Below, piece after piece: positions 27,111 to 35,138 of a stretch of DNA of 64,000 nucleotides. The DNA lies in assembly GCF_013337285.1 (NCBI RefSeq), contig NZ_SUPW01000011.1, positions 52,836 through 116,835 of the forward strand, read 5' to 3'. The notes under the pieces are model-generated. The model was not told where the DNA came from. It was given only the letters and a program-made list of their open reading frames with translations, and did not search any database. The position numbers and the translations under genes were made by a program. Origin of the DNA: Agrobacterium tumefaciens. GTDB taxonomy: Bacteria > Pseudomonadota > Alphaproteobacteria > Rhizobiales > Rhizobiaceae. Each line of letters begins with the position of its first letter. The first letter of the stretch is position 1.

Positions 27111-27138
27111 AAAAAAAGGGGGCCGCGAGGCCCCCTTT
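27111..27138 (-). terminator. Rho-independent terminator, minus strand
   Basis: On the minus strand AAAGGGGGCC-TCGC-GGCCCCCTTT folds into a 10-bp stem, and the T run continues (complement of A at 27111-27117). It ends a transcript coming from the small secreted-protein gene 135 bases to the right. Confidence 0.8.
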
Positions 27139-27273
27139 CAGGTGTGCGATGCGCCGTTTGTTGTTGCCGGAAGCGCCATGCGTCATACACACGCAACTCG
27201 GAGATCGTTCCCGGCTTATGTCCTGCGCGCATCGTTACCGTCGAAAATCCCTGTCGATTTTCGATCTGACTGA

Positions 27274-27561
27274 TTAGTGCCGACGCTTCTTGCCGCCGTC
27301 ATTCTTGTTGTCGATGACATCGACGGAGGTCTTGTTGCCGTTCAGAATACCGCTCAGGATGCCGGTCTTGTTGCCGTTCAGAATCCCGTTATTGGACAGG
27401 ATACCGTTGAGCCCCAGATCGATGCTTGGCGACACGACGACGAGCGCGCCGCCCTTGTTGCTGTTTCCGGAAAGGATACCGCCCAGAAGACCGCCGGCAT
27501 TGGCCTGACCAACGGAAGCGATAGTAAGAACAGCGGCTACACAAGCAAATTTAGCAATCAT
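27274..27561 (-). CDS. Small secreted Gly/Asn-rich repeat protein
   Basis: 95 residues. The signal peptide MIAKFACVAAVLTIASVGQANA precedes a mature part made of GIL(S/N)-type repeats (GGILSGNSNKG, NGILSNNGILNGNKTG, ILSGILNGNKTS) and a basic tail (NDGGKKRRH). A 36-base (12-codon) tandem period is visible in the DNA. There are no cysteines in the mature part and no known domain. Gly/Asn repeats recall adhesive or curli-like secreted proteins, but that is analogy only. It has its own promoter region and a strong terminator after a long 3' UTR. Confidence 0.65.
   Translation of the reverse strand: MIAKFACVAAVLTIASVGQANAGGLLGGILSGNSNKGGALVVVSPSIDLGLNGILSNNGILNGNKTGILSGILNGNKTSVDVIDNKNDGGKKRRH
27328..27384. 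repeat. In-gene tandem repeat, period 36
   Basis: A 21-base sequence starting GGTCTTGTTGCC is repeated identically at 27328-27348 and 27364-27384, 36 bases apart, inside the small secreted-protein gene. It encodes the duplicated ILNGNKT unit. Confidence 0.75.
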
Positions 27562-27825
27562 TTCTCTCTCCTCTTATGTTTGATCACGCCCCATGGCGTA
27601 ACTGAACTGTATATTTAGAGGATTCTAATTCAAGCAAAGGCTAATATTACAATAAACGATTAACATTAATACTTGTGAATTTAATAAAATTTTATTGATA
27701 CCGCCCCGAGTTCCTCACGCTGACCTGATTGCTCTGAGTAATCATTTGCTGTTGTGGCAGTAAAAAATCCCCGGAAACTTTATTAACCATCTAAATATAA
27801 GATATTGCTTAATTAGAGACCGGAG

Positions 27826-29010
27826 ATGCGAATGCGACTGGGGGGATGTATCGCGCTTGTTCTTGGGCTTGCCTGCGCCTCCGGCGCGCGGGCGGGTGAA
27901 AGTGCGGATGAGCACAATTTCACCTACAAGTCGGGCGTCGCCTATGACACCAATTATTTCGCCGATACCAATCGCCTGAGCGCGATTTCGCTGCGCGCCG
28001 GCTTCGGGCTCAACGGCAAGATCGCTCTGGAAGGGACGGAACTGCGTTATGCGCTCGAGCACGAGGAGGTCCGTCTCCCCCGTTATAGTTTTGCCAATGA
28101 ACACAACACCATTGCCTCTCTGGGGTTAACCAGGCGTTTTTCCGAAAAACTGGAATGGGCCATCGAGTTGCGCGGCACGCGCAGCGATGCCGGTGATATC
28201 TTCGTGCACCTGCCCGAAGAAGACATCGGTTATCGGCGGCTGGACCACAAACTGGAGGCCTCTTCCCAGCTCGGCATCCTCGCTTTGGGCGGTAAGAACA
28301 CGCTGACGGCAAGCCTCGCCAGCCTGATGAAGGGCAAGGCGCGTTTCAGGCCGGCCTATTTCCTGCCCACCCGGCTGGAAGCCAATGAAGCACTTTTATC
28401 CCTCAAGGCCGAACATGAACGACCGCTGGGCGGCGGCGAAGCGGGGCTGACACTCGCTTATGACCGCATCGTCGTGCCGGAAAGCCAGCAGGAAAAATAC
28501 GAGCGGTTTGAGGCCAATACGCTGCGCGGCTCACTGGCCTATGGTTACAAGCTCTCCGAACGTTTCGCGGTTCTGGCTGAGGCGGGCCTCACAACCATTT
28601 CCGGCGATGAGATCAGCGACAAGGTGAAGCGCACCCGGCCCTACCTGCGGACAGAAGCCGAGGTAAAAGCCACCGACCGCATAACCTTCGGCGCCGGCTT
28701 TTCGCAGGACTATGCGCTTTTCGACCCGGATGACCCGATCGCCGAATTCCATCGGCGCTGGCAACTGGTCATGAAAAGCAAGCTCACCGACAAGGTGGGG
28801 CTCAACCTTGCCCTGCAGCGCGTTCACAAGGACTGGATCTATTATAATTACGACACCAGCGAACGCAGGCTGGTGGCCACACTCTCCTTCGACACCGGCA
28901 AGAGCAGCAAGCTTGAAGTGGAATTCAACCGTCTTCTGCATGGCGAGCGCGACACCGACTTCTCTTATAGTGGCTCCAGCGTCACCTCACGTTTCACCGG
29001 CACATTCTGA
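27826..29010 (+). CDS. Putative outer-membrane beta-barrel protein
   Basis: 394 residues. A signal peptide (MRMRLGGCIALVLGLACASGARA) is followed by alternating polar/hydrophobic strands and a terminal Phe (VTSRFTGTF), consistent with an outer-membrane barrel of the putative-porin (BBP2-like) type. Charged loops are frequent; no plug domain or TonB box is seen, so it is not a classical receptor. It starts a three-gene unit with a DUF1007 protein and a NicO-type metal transporter, suggesting passage of a metal or metal complex across the outer membrane. That role is inference. Confidence 0.72.
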   Translation: MRMRLGGCIALVLGLACASGARAGESADEHNFTYKSGVAYDTNYFADTNRLSAISLRAGFGLNGKIALEGTELRYALEHEEVRLPRYSFANEHNTIASLGLTRRFSEKLEWAIELRGTRSDAGDIFVHLPEEDIGYRRLDHKLEASSQLGILALGGKNTLTASLASLMKGKARFRPAYFLPTRLEANEALLSLKAEHERPLGGGEAGLTLAYDRIVVPESQQEKYERFEANTLRGSLAYGYKLSERFAVLAEAGLTTISGDEISDKVKRTRPYLRTEAEVKATDRITFGAGFSQDYALFDPDDPIAEFHRRWQLVMKSKLTDKVGLNLALQRVHKDWIYYNYDTSERRLVATLSFDTGKSSKLEVEFNRLLHGERDTDFSYSGSSVTSRFTGTF

Positions 29011-29101
29011 AATATCCCGCCGGTCGGCGCCGGGTCGAAATTCGGTCCCAATTTCTGCTAGACTCGGGCCTTCAAGATTCGAAGGCAGGACAGACCGGAT
29101 A

Positions 29102-29743
29102 ATGAACAGACGATTTTTGCTTCTAGCGGCCGGCCTTGCCTGTATTCCCGCCGCGGCCTCGGCCCATCCGCACATCTTCGCCGAGGCGCGCATGGAAATT
29201 GTCGAGGGGCCGAACGGCACCGTGCAGGAGGTGCGCAACATCTGGCGTTTCGACGAGATGTTCTCGGCAAGCGTGGTGATGGATTACGACAAGAACAGCG
29301 ATCTGAAGCTGGACAAGGACGAGTTGGCCGACATCGGCAATACCGTGCTGGAATCGCTTGCCGAATATTCCTACTACACCTTCATCACCGCCGACAGCAA
29401 ACCGGTTGCATTTGGAAAGCCGGAGGCCATTCACGTCGACTACAAGGACAATCAGATCCTGATGTTCTTTTCGGTCAAGCCGACCAAGCCTCTGGCCATC
29501 AAGGGTAAGCTGAGCTTTGGCGCCTGGGATCCGACCATGTATACGGCCATCGATTTCGCGAAAGACGGCGATCTAGCGATGCAGGGCAAGGATCTCGCCG
29601 CCTGCAAGCACCATGTCGTCCGCCCGGACCCGGACGAAGTGCTCGCCCAAAACCAGAGCACCTTGACCGACGCCTTTTTCAACGACCCGACCGGCACCGA
29701 TATGACCAAAATGTTCGCCACCCGGCTGGAGGTGACATGCTAA
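29102..29743 (+). CDS. DUF1007-family periplasmic protein
   Basis: 213 residues. The start at 29102 gives a signal peptide (MNRRFLLLAAGLACIPAAASA) and mature HPHIFAEARMEIVEG, the conserved DUF1007 opening whose His residues would sit at the new N-terminus. Acidic DKNSDLKLDKDEL resembles a divalent-cation loop. DUF1007 proteins are encoded with NicO/RcnA-type nickel/cobalt transporters, as here: the next gene overlaps by 7 bases. Probably a periplasmic metal-binding partner of that transporter. Confidence 0.85.
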   Translation: MNRRFLLLAAGLACIPAAASAHPHIFAEARMEIVEGPNGTVQEVRNIWRFDEMFSASVVMDYDKNSDLKLDKDELADIGNTVLESLAEYSYYTFITADSKPVAFGKPEAIHVDYKDNQILMFFSVKPTKPLAIKGKLSFGAWDPTMYTAIDFAKDGDLAMQGKDLAACKHHVVRPDPDEVLAQNQSTLTDAFFNDPTGTDMTKMFATRLEVTC

Positions 29744-30798
29744 GCCGCAGCGGGCGTCTGGCCGGACATCTGAGCATCGTCGCCATCGGCTTGCTTGCCG
29801 TTGCGGGTGCTGCCCATGCGCAATCGCCGCTCGGCATCGGTTCGGCCGAACCGTCCTTTGCGCTCGGCGGACCGTTTGCGCCGCTGATGCAATGGATCAA
29901 TGTGCACCAGCAGATGTTCTACCGGGCGCTGACCGGCGCGTTGAAAGCCATGCGCGAGGATGGCTGGGCGCTTGGCTCGCTGATCGGCCTATCCTTTGCC
30001 TATGGCGTTTTTCACGCCGCTGGCCCCGGCCATGGCAAGGCCGTCATCTCGTCCTATATGATCGCCAATGAAACGCAGCTGAGACGCGGCATTCTGATTT
30101 CCTTCGTGTCGGCGCTTCTTCAGGGCGCAGTGGCCATCGGACTCGTCGGCGCGGCATGGCTCGTTTTGCGCGGCACGTCGATCACCATGACCAAGGCGAC
30201 ACAGGCGATGGAGATCGCCAGTTTCGCCATGGTGGCGCTGTTCGGGGCCTGGCTTCTGGTGCGCAAACTCTGGTCGCTGCGCATCCGGCGCGAGCCCGTC
30301 GCCGTCTTCGCCACTGCGGGCGAAACATCGACCGGCAGAGCCACCGGCATGGGCACCGGACTACGGTTCCAAGGCAAGCCGGTTTTTGCCGATCACGATC
30401 ATGATGGCACGGGCGACCTCTGCTCGGCCTGCGGCAAATCCCATGCACCTGATCCCATGCTTTTGAAAAGCAAGAACTTCAGCCTGCACGAGGCATGGTC
30501 GGCCATCATCGCGGTGGGGCTGCGGCCCTGCTCGGGCGCGATCATCGTCATGAGTTTCGCGCTTCTGAACGGGCTTTTCCTCGGCGGGGTGCTATCGGTC
30601 CTCGCCATGTCGCTCGGCACCGCCATCACCGTGTCGGCTCTCGCCATCATGGCGGTATCGGCCAAGGGCCTTGCCGTGCGTTTTGCCGGCCCCGGCAGCC
30701 GCAAGGCAGCGGGCATCAGCCACGCGATCGAGATCGCCGGCGCACTGTTCGTTTTGATTATGGGGCTGTTATTGCTCGGCGCGTCGCTTCGATTCTAG
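29737..30798 (+). CDS. NicO/RcnA-family nickel/cobalt transporter
   Basis: 353-residue inner-membrane protein. It opens with a signal-like segment, then transmembrane helices holding the family motifs FHAAGPGHGKAVISSYM (near residues 90-105) and VGLRPCSGAIIVMSFALLNG (near 260-280). Between them lies a loop with ADHDHDGTGDLCSACGKSH, rich in His, Asp and Cys, a likely metal sensor or chelating loop. The ATG lies inside the end of the DUF1007 gene. Direction (uptake or efflux) cannot be read; no RcnR-type regulator or cobalamin riboswitch is seen nearby. Confidence 0.87.
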   Translation: MLSRSGRLAGHLSIVAIGLLAVAGAAHAQSPLGIGSAEPSFALGGPFAPLMQWINVHQQMFYRALTGALKAMREDGWALGSLIGLSFAYGVFHAAGPGHGKAVISSYMIANETQLRRGILISFVSALLQGAVAIGLVGAAWLVLRGTSITMTKATQAMEIASFAMVALFGAWLLVRKLWSLRIRREPVAVFATAGETSTGRATGMGTGLRFQGKPVFADHDHDGTGDLCSACGKSHAPDPMLLKSKNFSLHEAWSAIIAVGLRPCSGAIIVMSFALLNGLFLGGVLSVLAMSLGTAITVSALAIMAVSAKGLAVRFAGPGSRKAAGISHAIEIAGALFVLIMGLLLLGASLRF

Positions 30799-30799
30799 A

Positions 30800-30842
30800 G
30801 CATTTCCGGTAAAAACGTGGAGCGGCTTACGTCCGGAAATGC
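30800..30842. repeat. Intergenic inverted repeat GCATTTCCGG/CCGGAAATGC
   Basis: Perfect 10-bp arms (30800-30809 and 30833-30842) between two convergent genes. AGAGCATTTCCGG-type elements recur between genes in Agrobacterium and Rhizobium as I recall. A related string, GCGCATTTCCGCACGGAAAA, occurs at 37351-37370. Confidence 0.55.
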
Positions 30843-30877
30843 ATTAGAACAAAAGACCTGGAGCACGTGGTGGTACT

Positions 30878-31087
30878 CTAACCGTCGCGGCGACGCTGGT
30901 AACGTGCGCGCAGCCAGAACACCAGGAAGAAACAAAGCACCGCCACGGTACCGAAGGCAGCGGCAAGCCAGGGCGAATAATCACCCAGCCACAGCATGAT
31001 TTTCGGCATGATGAAAAACACCAGCCCGAAGCCGATGATGATGAGGGCGGCGGCAATGGCCGGCGACCAATCCTTTTTCTCAACCAT
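30878..31087 (-). CDS. Small two-span membrane protein, 69 aa
   Basis: MVEKKDWSPAIAAALIIIG begins the first of two hydrophobic spans (residues ~8-30 and ~35-58), ending in a basic tail (ARYQRRRDG). The positive tail suggests both ends are cytoplasmic. The family is not recognised. The ATG at 31087 lies inside the last codons of the upstream acetyltransferase gene, so the two are cotranslated. The function is unknown. Confidence 0.65.
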   Translation of the reverse strand: MVEKKDWSPAIAAALIIIGFGLVFFIMPKIMLWLGDYSPWLAAAFGTVAVLCFFLVFWLRARYQRRRDG

Positions 31088-31766
31088 TGGCAAGCTCCGC
31101 ACGGATATCCTCGAGCTTGCGCTTCTGCGCCCCGTCATCTGCAAAATTCTCCGGCGAAAGCCAGATTTCGAAAGCCCTGCCGATCAGCGGCCATTCACCG
31201 TCGATCATCGAAAACCAGGCGGTGTCGCGGTTCTCGCCCTTGGAAATCATATGTTGGCGGAAGACGCCTTCGAAGGTGAAACCGTAACGTTTCGCGGTGA
31301 TTTTCGACGGCTCGTTTTCATTGTGGCATTTCCACTCGTAGCGGCGGTAACCCAGATCCTCGAAAACATGTTTCGCCATCAGGTAATGCGCCTCAGTGGA
31401 CAAGGGCGAGCGCTTCATCTTGCCGCCATGCGCGACGGAACCGACCTCGACCACGCCATTGGCAGGATCGGGCCGCATGTAGCTCGCCATGCCCACGACA
31501 TCACCACTGGCATTTTCCACGAAGACCAGCGTAACCCAGTTGAGCTTTTGTCCCGCACCAATCAGCCAGTCGCCAAAGGCATCAGCATCGGGAAAGGCGT
31601 TTTGCGGGAAATATTTGAGAAGAGCATTAACGCCCTCACCGCCAAGTGCGGCCCAGAGCTTCGCGAGATGCCTGCCACGATCAAACGGCTCCGCCGTCAC
31701 GTAACGGCCCTTCAACACCACCGGCTGTGGCGCCGGACATCCCTTGAAATCACTCAGATCGCGCAT
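31080..31766 (-). CDS. GNAT-family N-acetyltransferase (RimJ/RimL type)
   Basis: 228 residues from the ATG at 31766, which has GGGGAAG just upstream; an ATG at 31778 and a TTG at 31788-31790 are alternatives. The GNAT core includes VTLVFVENASGDVVGMASYM, EVGSVAHGGKMKRSPLSTEAHYLM (acetyl-CoA-binding region) and YRRYEWKCHNENEPSKITAKRYGFTFEGVFRQH, the acceptor-end motif of RimJ/RimL-like enzymes. Residues ~18-30 (VVLKGRYVTAEPFDRGRH) fit a protein or small-amine acetyltransferase. The substrate is unknown. Confidence 0.85.
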   Translation of the reverse strand: MRDLSDFKGCPAPQPVVLKGRYVTAEPFDRGRHLAKLWAALGGEGVNALLKYFPQNAFPDADAFGDWLIGAGQKLNWVTLVFVENASGDVVGMASYMRPDPANGVVEVGSVAHGGKMKRSPLSTEAHYLMAKHVFEDLGYRRYEWKCHNENEPSKITAKRYGFTFEGVFRQHMISKGENRDTAWFSMIDGEWPLIGRAFEIWLSPENFADDGAQKRKLEDIRAELANG

Positions 31767-31839
31767 TCTCTTCCCCATTGTCTGGGACAAGGATTAGGGC
31801 AAGCGGGATGGGATGACAACAGTGCATCTGCGGCATTGG

Positions 31840-32021
31840 GTGGGTGTGGCTCACCCCCCTCTGCCCTGCCGGGCATCTCCCCCACAAGGAGGGAGATCGG
31901 CAAGACGCTCTACCGCCACTTCAATCTCAAACGTTGAGATGGGCGAAATCTCGCCTCGGGTCGATCTCCCTCCTTGTGGGGGAGATGTCCGGCAGGACAG
32001 AGGGGGGTGAGCGCCACCCAC
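31840..32021. repeat. Large RIME-like palindromic repeat
   Basis: Imperfect palindrome of ~180 bases. The left arm (31840-31895) has GTGGCTCACCCCCCTCTGCC and CTCCCCCACAAGGAGGGAGA. The right arm (31963-32021) has the complement, including TCCCTCCTTGTGGGGGAGAT and GAGGGGGGTGAGCGCCACCC. Such elements are known in rhizobia as RIME-type repeats. It sits between the acetyltransferase and the DUF533 gene and could form a very stable RNA hairpin. Confidence 0.8.
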
Positions 32022-32040
32022 AGACGTCAAAAGCCGGACG

Positions 32041-32736
32041 TCAAACCTTCGCCGCCACCACCGTCGCCTCGATATGGTCCACCAGCGCATCCGGCAACCC
32101 CAACCGCCCGGCCAAAAGATCGAGATACCCCCGCTCCGCACGCGTATCGGCCTCGATGGCAAGCCGCGAAGCGGTATAAAGCTCGACCTTCTGCTCTTCC
32201 GTGCGAGCGGCGGCCACCAGTGCGTCGATATCCAGCGGATCGGCCAATTCCTTTTCCAGGAACCGCTCCGCCTCGGTATCGAGACCGGAAACCTGCACCT
32301 TGTCCATGATATTGGCGCGCTCCTTCTCATCGATATGACCGTCGGCCTTGGCGGCAGCGATCATCGCCTGGATGAGCTTCAGGGCAAAATCATTGGAAAG
32401 GGAGGGCGATTGCGGATGGAAGGCGGAATCGGCGGGCGGGGCCAGAAGCTCCGGCTCGGGTTTCGGCGCGGCTTCCGGGGCCTGCCCCGACTTGTAATTC
32501 TTGTAGGCGAGATAACCGAGGCCGGCGATGGCGGCGACACCGCCGATGGTGGCGACATTGCCGGCGAGCTTGCGGCCGGTCTTGGTGCCCAGAATGGCAG
32601 CGGCGAGCGCGCCGGCCTTCATAGGGTTGTTCTTGGCGATATCGGCGGCCTGCCCGGCTCTGTCACGGACGCTTCCCGAAAGGCCCGGCACCTGCGAGCC
32701 GAGGAATTGTTCAAGAAGCTTCTTGGCGTCGAACAT
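32041..32736 (-). CDS. DUF533 / TerB-like protein (YebE type)
   Basis: 231 residues. The ATG at 32736 has CAGGAG upstream. The N-terminal half has Gly/Ala-rich segments that may span the membrane (KAGALAAAILG; VATIGGVAAIAGLGYLAYKNY). A Pro/Glu-rich linker (APEAAPKPEPELLAPP) leads to a C-terminal helical TerB-like domain (LKLIQAMIAAAKADGHIDEKERANIMDKV). This architecture is DUF533. The family is poorly characterised; envelope stress is a common context. No partner genes are evident. Confidence 0.82.
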   Translation of the reverse strand: MFDAKKLLEQFLGSQVPGLSGSVRDRAGQAADIAKNNPMKAGALAAAILGTKTGRKLAGNVATIGGVAAIAGLGYLAYKNYKSGQAPEAAPKPEPELLAPPADSAFHPQSPSLSNDFALKLIQAMIAAAKADGHIDEKERANIMDKVQVSGLDTEAERFLEKELADPLDIDALVAAARTEEQKVELYTASRLAIEADTRAERGYLDLLAGRLGLPDALVDHIEATVVAAKV

Positions 32737-32800
32737 CAAAATCTCCTGTAAAGGTCAAAATCTACAGGGGAGATAGGAAGCCGCGGCGCGAATATAAATG

Positions 32801-32834
32801 TCAAACCCGCTCACGCCTTCGTGAACGGGTTTGA
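32801..32834 (-). terminator. Hairpin after eda
   Basis: TCAAACCCG (32801-32809) pairs with CGGGTTTGA (32826-32834), with an inner TCACG/CGTGA stem. It lies just after the eda stop on the minus strand. The following T content is modest. Confidence 0.55.
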
Positions 32835-32845
32835 AGCAATGTCAA

Positions 32846-33484
32846 TCAGCCGCGCAGAGCGGCCGCTTCAGCGGCAAGCTTGGTGATGCCCGCCCAGTCG
32901 CCGGTCGCCACCAGTTCGCGCGGGGCGACCCAGGAGCCGCCGACGCAGACGACGTTCGGCAGCGACAGATAGTCATTGGCATTCTTCAGCGAAACGCTGC
33001 CCGTCGGGCAGAACACCGTGCCGGCGAGCGGCGAGGACAGCGCCTTGAGGTAAGGCGCGCCGCCAGCCTGTTCGGCGGGGAAGAACTTCAGGACCTTGTA
33101 GCCCTCGTCACGCAGCGCCATGACTTCGCTGGCGGTGGCGGCACCCGGAAGCAACGGCACGTTGGAACCGTGCGCTGCCTGCAGCACACTTTTATTAATG
33201 CCGGGACTGACGATGAAGGTGGAGCCCGCTTCGGCTGCGGCTTCAAAATCCCGGGCGTTGAGAATGGTGCCGGCACCGACATGGGCGCCTTCCACTTCCG
33301 CGGCAACCGCGCGGATGGCATCGAGTGCCGCCGGCGTGCGCATGGTGATCTCGATTGCCTTCAGGCCGCCAGCGACCAAAGCGCGCGCAAGCGGCACGGC
33401 GGAAGCGGCATCATCCACGATCAGCACCGGCACGACCGGCTGAAGTTTGAGGATGGAAAGAAGTTTTTCGGAGTCCTGGGCCAA
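32846..33484 (-). CDS. eda: 2-keto-3-deoxy-6-phosphogluconate aldolase
   Basis: 212 residues, class I aldolase of the Entner-Doudoroff pathway, splitting KDPG to pyruvate and glyceraldehyde-3-phosphate (often also 4-hydroxy-2-oxoglutarate). The catalytic Glu lies in KAIEITMRTPAAL (near residue 46) and the Schiff-base Lys in GYKVLKFFPAEQAGG (near residue 134). The phosphate site is CPTGSVSLKNANDYLSLPNVVCVGGSW. It starts at TTG with GGGAGG upstream. It is single here; edd and zwf must be elsewhere. It links the sugar and polyol loci in this window to central metabolism. Confidence 0.93.
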   Translation of the reverse strand: MAQDSEKLLSILKLQPVVPVLIVDDAASAVPLARALVAGGLKAIEITMRTPAALDAIRAVAAEVEGAHVGAGTILNARDFEAAAEAGSTFIVSPGINKSVLQAAHGSNVPLLPGAATASEVMALRDEGYKVLKFFPAEQAGGAPYLKALSSPLAGTVFCPTGSVSLKNANDYLSLPNVVCVGGSWVAPRELVATGDWAGITKLAAEAAALRG

Positions 33485-33656
33485 GATGAGCCTCCCTTGC
33501 GCGATTGAAACGATTGAAATCCCGTTTACCGATTAGCCTGCCCCGGCTATGATGTCGAGGCGTGGCAAGGCCATTTTTTATCCAGATACTTCAATCAATT
33601 CGCTTCTTCGCGACGTCATCTTGCGATAATCTGACGCACCAGTTTGCGGAGACAGC

Positions 33657-34145
33657 ATGGCCAAGGAAATTGAACGGAAGTTTCTTGTTGCAGGCGGTGA
33701 ATGGCGCGATGAGGTGACGCATAGCATGGCTTTTCGGCAGGCATATGTCGCTTCGCTGGAAAATCGCTCGGTCCGGGTCAGGATCGTCAATGGGCGTGAT
33801 GCGACACTGACCATCAAGATCGGCGCAAGCGCGCTTGTCCGCGACGAATATGAATACCCCATCCCCCTCAGAGACGCGGAAGAGTTGATGGCGAGTGCGC
33901 CGGGGGTGGTGATAGAAAAGACACGTCACACGGTTGACCATGGCGGTTTCACCTGGGAAATCGATGTTTTCGAAGGCCGGTATCAGGGGCTGGTCGTCGC
34001 CGAAGTGGAAATGAACGACGAGAATGCCAAACCCGACCTGCCGTCTTGGCTTGGGAAAGAGGTGACGGGTGACCGCCGCTTTTCCAACCAGTCGCTCGCC
34101 ATGGACTGTTCGAGTGGAGACTTGCAGGATGCCCTTCAGGATTGA
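33657..34145 (+). CDS. CYTH-domain protein (triphosphate-tunnel fold)
   Basis: 162 residues. It opens with MAKEIERKFLV, the ExExK motif that binds metal and triphosphate in the CYTH tunnel, and further basic/acidic strands follow (RVRIVNGRDATLTIK; WEIDVFEGRYQGLVVAEVE). Bacterial members are usually inorganic triphosphatases. The downstream CHAD gene overlaps by 17 bases. In many bacteria the two domains occur in one polypeptide (YgiF type), so this pair is a split version. A polyphosphate-related role is inferred. Confidence 0.88.
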   Translation: MAKEIERKFLVAGGEWRDEVTHSMAFRQAYVASLENRSVRVRIVNGRDATLTIKIGASALVRDEYEYPIPLRDAEELMASAPGVVIEKTRHTVDHGGFTWEIDVFEGRYQGLVVAEVEMNDENAKPDLPSWLGKEVTGDRRFSNQSLAMDCSSGDLQDALQD

Positions 34146-35037
34146 TCCGAAAAAGCCCTTTGGCGACGAAATCCGCCGCGCCGGGCTGGAACTGATTAAG
34201 GACGCGATTACGATCCTTCGCGACCAGCCCTCCGGTTCGCATGAGGCGGTGCACGATGCCCGCAAGCGCTTCAAGCGGCTGCGGGCGCTCTACCGCCTCA
34301 TCCGCAAGGCGGCGCCCGATTTCAGCCGCGAGGAAAATGCCCGTTTCCGCGATATTGCCCGCTCACTCGCCTTTGCGCGGGATGCGACGGCGCTGGTGGA
34401 AACGGCAGAATATCTCGAGGCTTTTGCGCTCTCCGATGCGCAAGGTCAGGCGTTGCGATCGATTACGGCAATGCTGCGCGAGCGTCGCGACGACGCCATC
34501 AACCATGAGGTCGATCTTGACGGCGCCATTGCGGCGGCTATCGCCGGCTGCGAGGCGGGACACGAAAGGCTTGCGGCTCTCTCTCTGTCGGATGATCTGA
34601 AAAAGACGGCGAGGCTGGTGAGAAGCAGCTGGGCTAAGCAAAGGGTAAAGGCGCGCAAGGCGCTCTCAGATTGTCGCGACCAGGCAGATGTTGAGCATTT
34701 CCACGAATTGCGCAAAGCGGGGCAGACCCACTGGATGCATCTTGGCCTCATGCGCCGCCTCTGGCCCTCCGCCATGCGCGCCAAGCGTGCCGACACCAAA
34801 CGGCTGGTCGATATTCTCGGCCACGAGCATGACCTTTCAGTCCTCACCGCCGTTGCCGACCGGGAGCCGGACCGTTTCGGCAATGGCGAGCGACTGGCGC
34901 TTCTTCTCGATGCGATCATCGTAAGACAGCAGGCATTGCGCGCGGAAGGCCTTGAACTGGCGGACGAAGTCTTTTCCGAATCCGCTCGCACCGAAAGCCG
35001 CATCGTCGGCCTTTTGTGGCGGCAGGCGGCTAAATAG
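34129..35037 (+). CDS. CHAD-domain protein
   Basis: 302 residues, almost all helical and rich in His/Arg/Lys. The CHAD hallmark AVHDARKRFKRLRALYRLIRK lies near residues 38-58, with a second copy of the pattern (DVEHFHELRKAGQTHWMHLGLMRRLW) near 185-210, giving the internal two-fold symmetry. CHAD domains bind polyphosphate. The start at 34129 lies inside the CYTH gene. No polyphosphate kinase gene is adjacent. Confidence 0.88.
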   Translation: MPFRIDPKKPFGDEIRRAGLELIKDAITILRDQPSGSHEAVHDARKRFKRLRALYRLIRKAAPDFSREENARFRDIARSLAFARDATALVETAEYLEAFALSDAQGQALRSITAMLRERRDDAINHEVDLDGAIAAAIAGCEAGHERLAALSLSDDLKKTARLVRSSWAKQRVKARKALSDCRDQADVEHFHELRKAGQTHWMHLGLMRRLWPSAMRAKRADTKRLVDILGHEHDLSVLTAVADREPDRFGNGERLALLLDAIIVRQQALRAEGLELADEVFSESARTESRIVGLLWRQAAK

Positions 35038-35138
35038 GCTGGAAACCCGGTAGAATCTCGGGATTTGACGATTTTCAAAATGCTGGCCGCAGCGGATAAA
35101 TATTGCTTTGCGGCCGCCGTCGCTGTATTTCAGCGCCC

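Larger units (their letters stand above)
26785..27273. other. AT-rich 489-base intergenic region
   Basis: Between two minus-strand genes. The left part is the leader of the Omp gene, with an inverted repeat at 26866-26881. 26890-27090 is very AT-rich with no gene visible. 27111-27138 is a minus-strand terminator. 27139-27273 is the 3' UTR of the small secreted-protein gene, including a stem-loop TCGAAAATC/GATTTTCGA at 27241-27264. A small RNA processed from this UTR is possible but unproven. Confidence 0.5.

Noticed and set aside
27032..27277. Small frames on both strands across the terminator at 27111-27138
   Set aside because: They run through a strong hairpin terminator and a 3' UTR; amino-acid composition is not protein-like.
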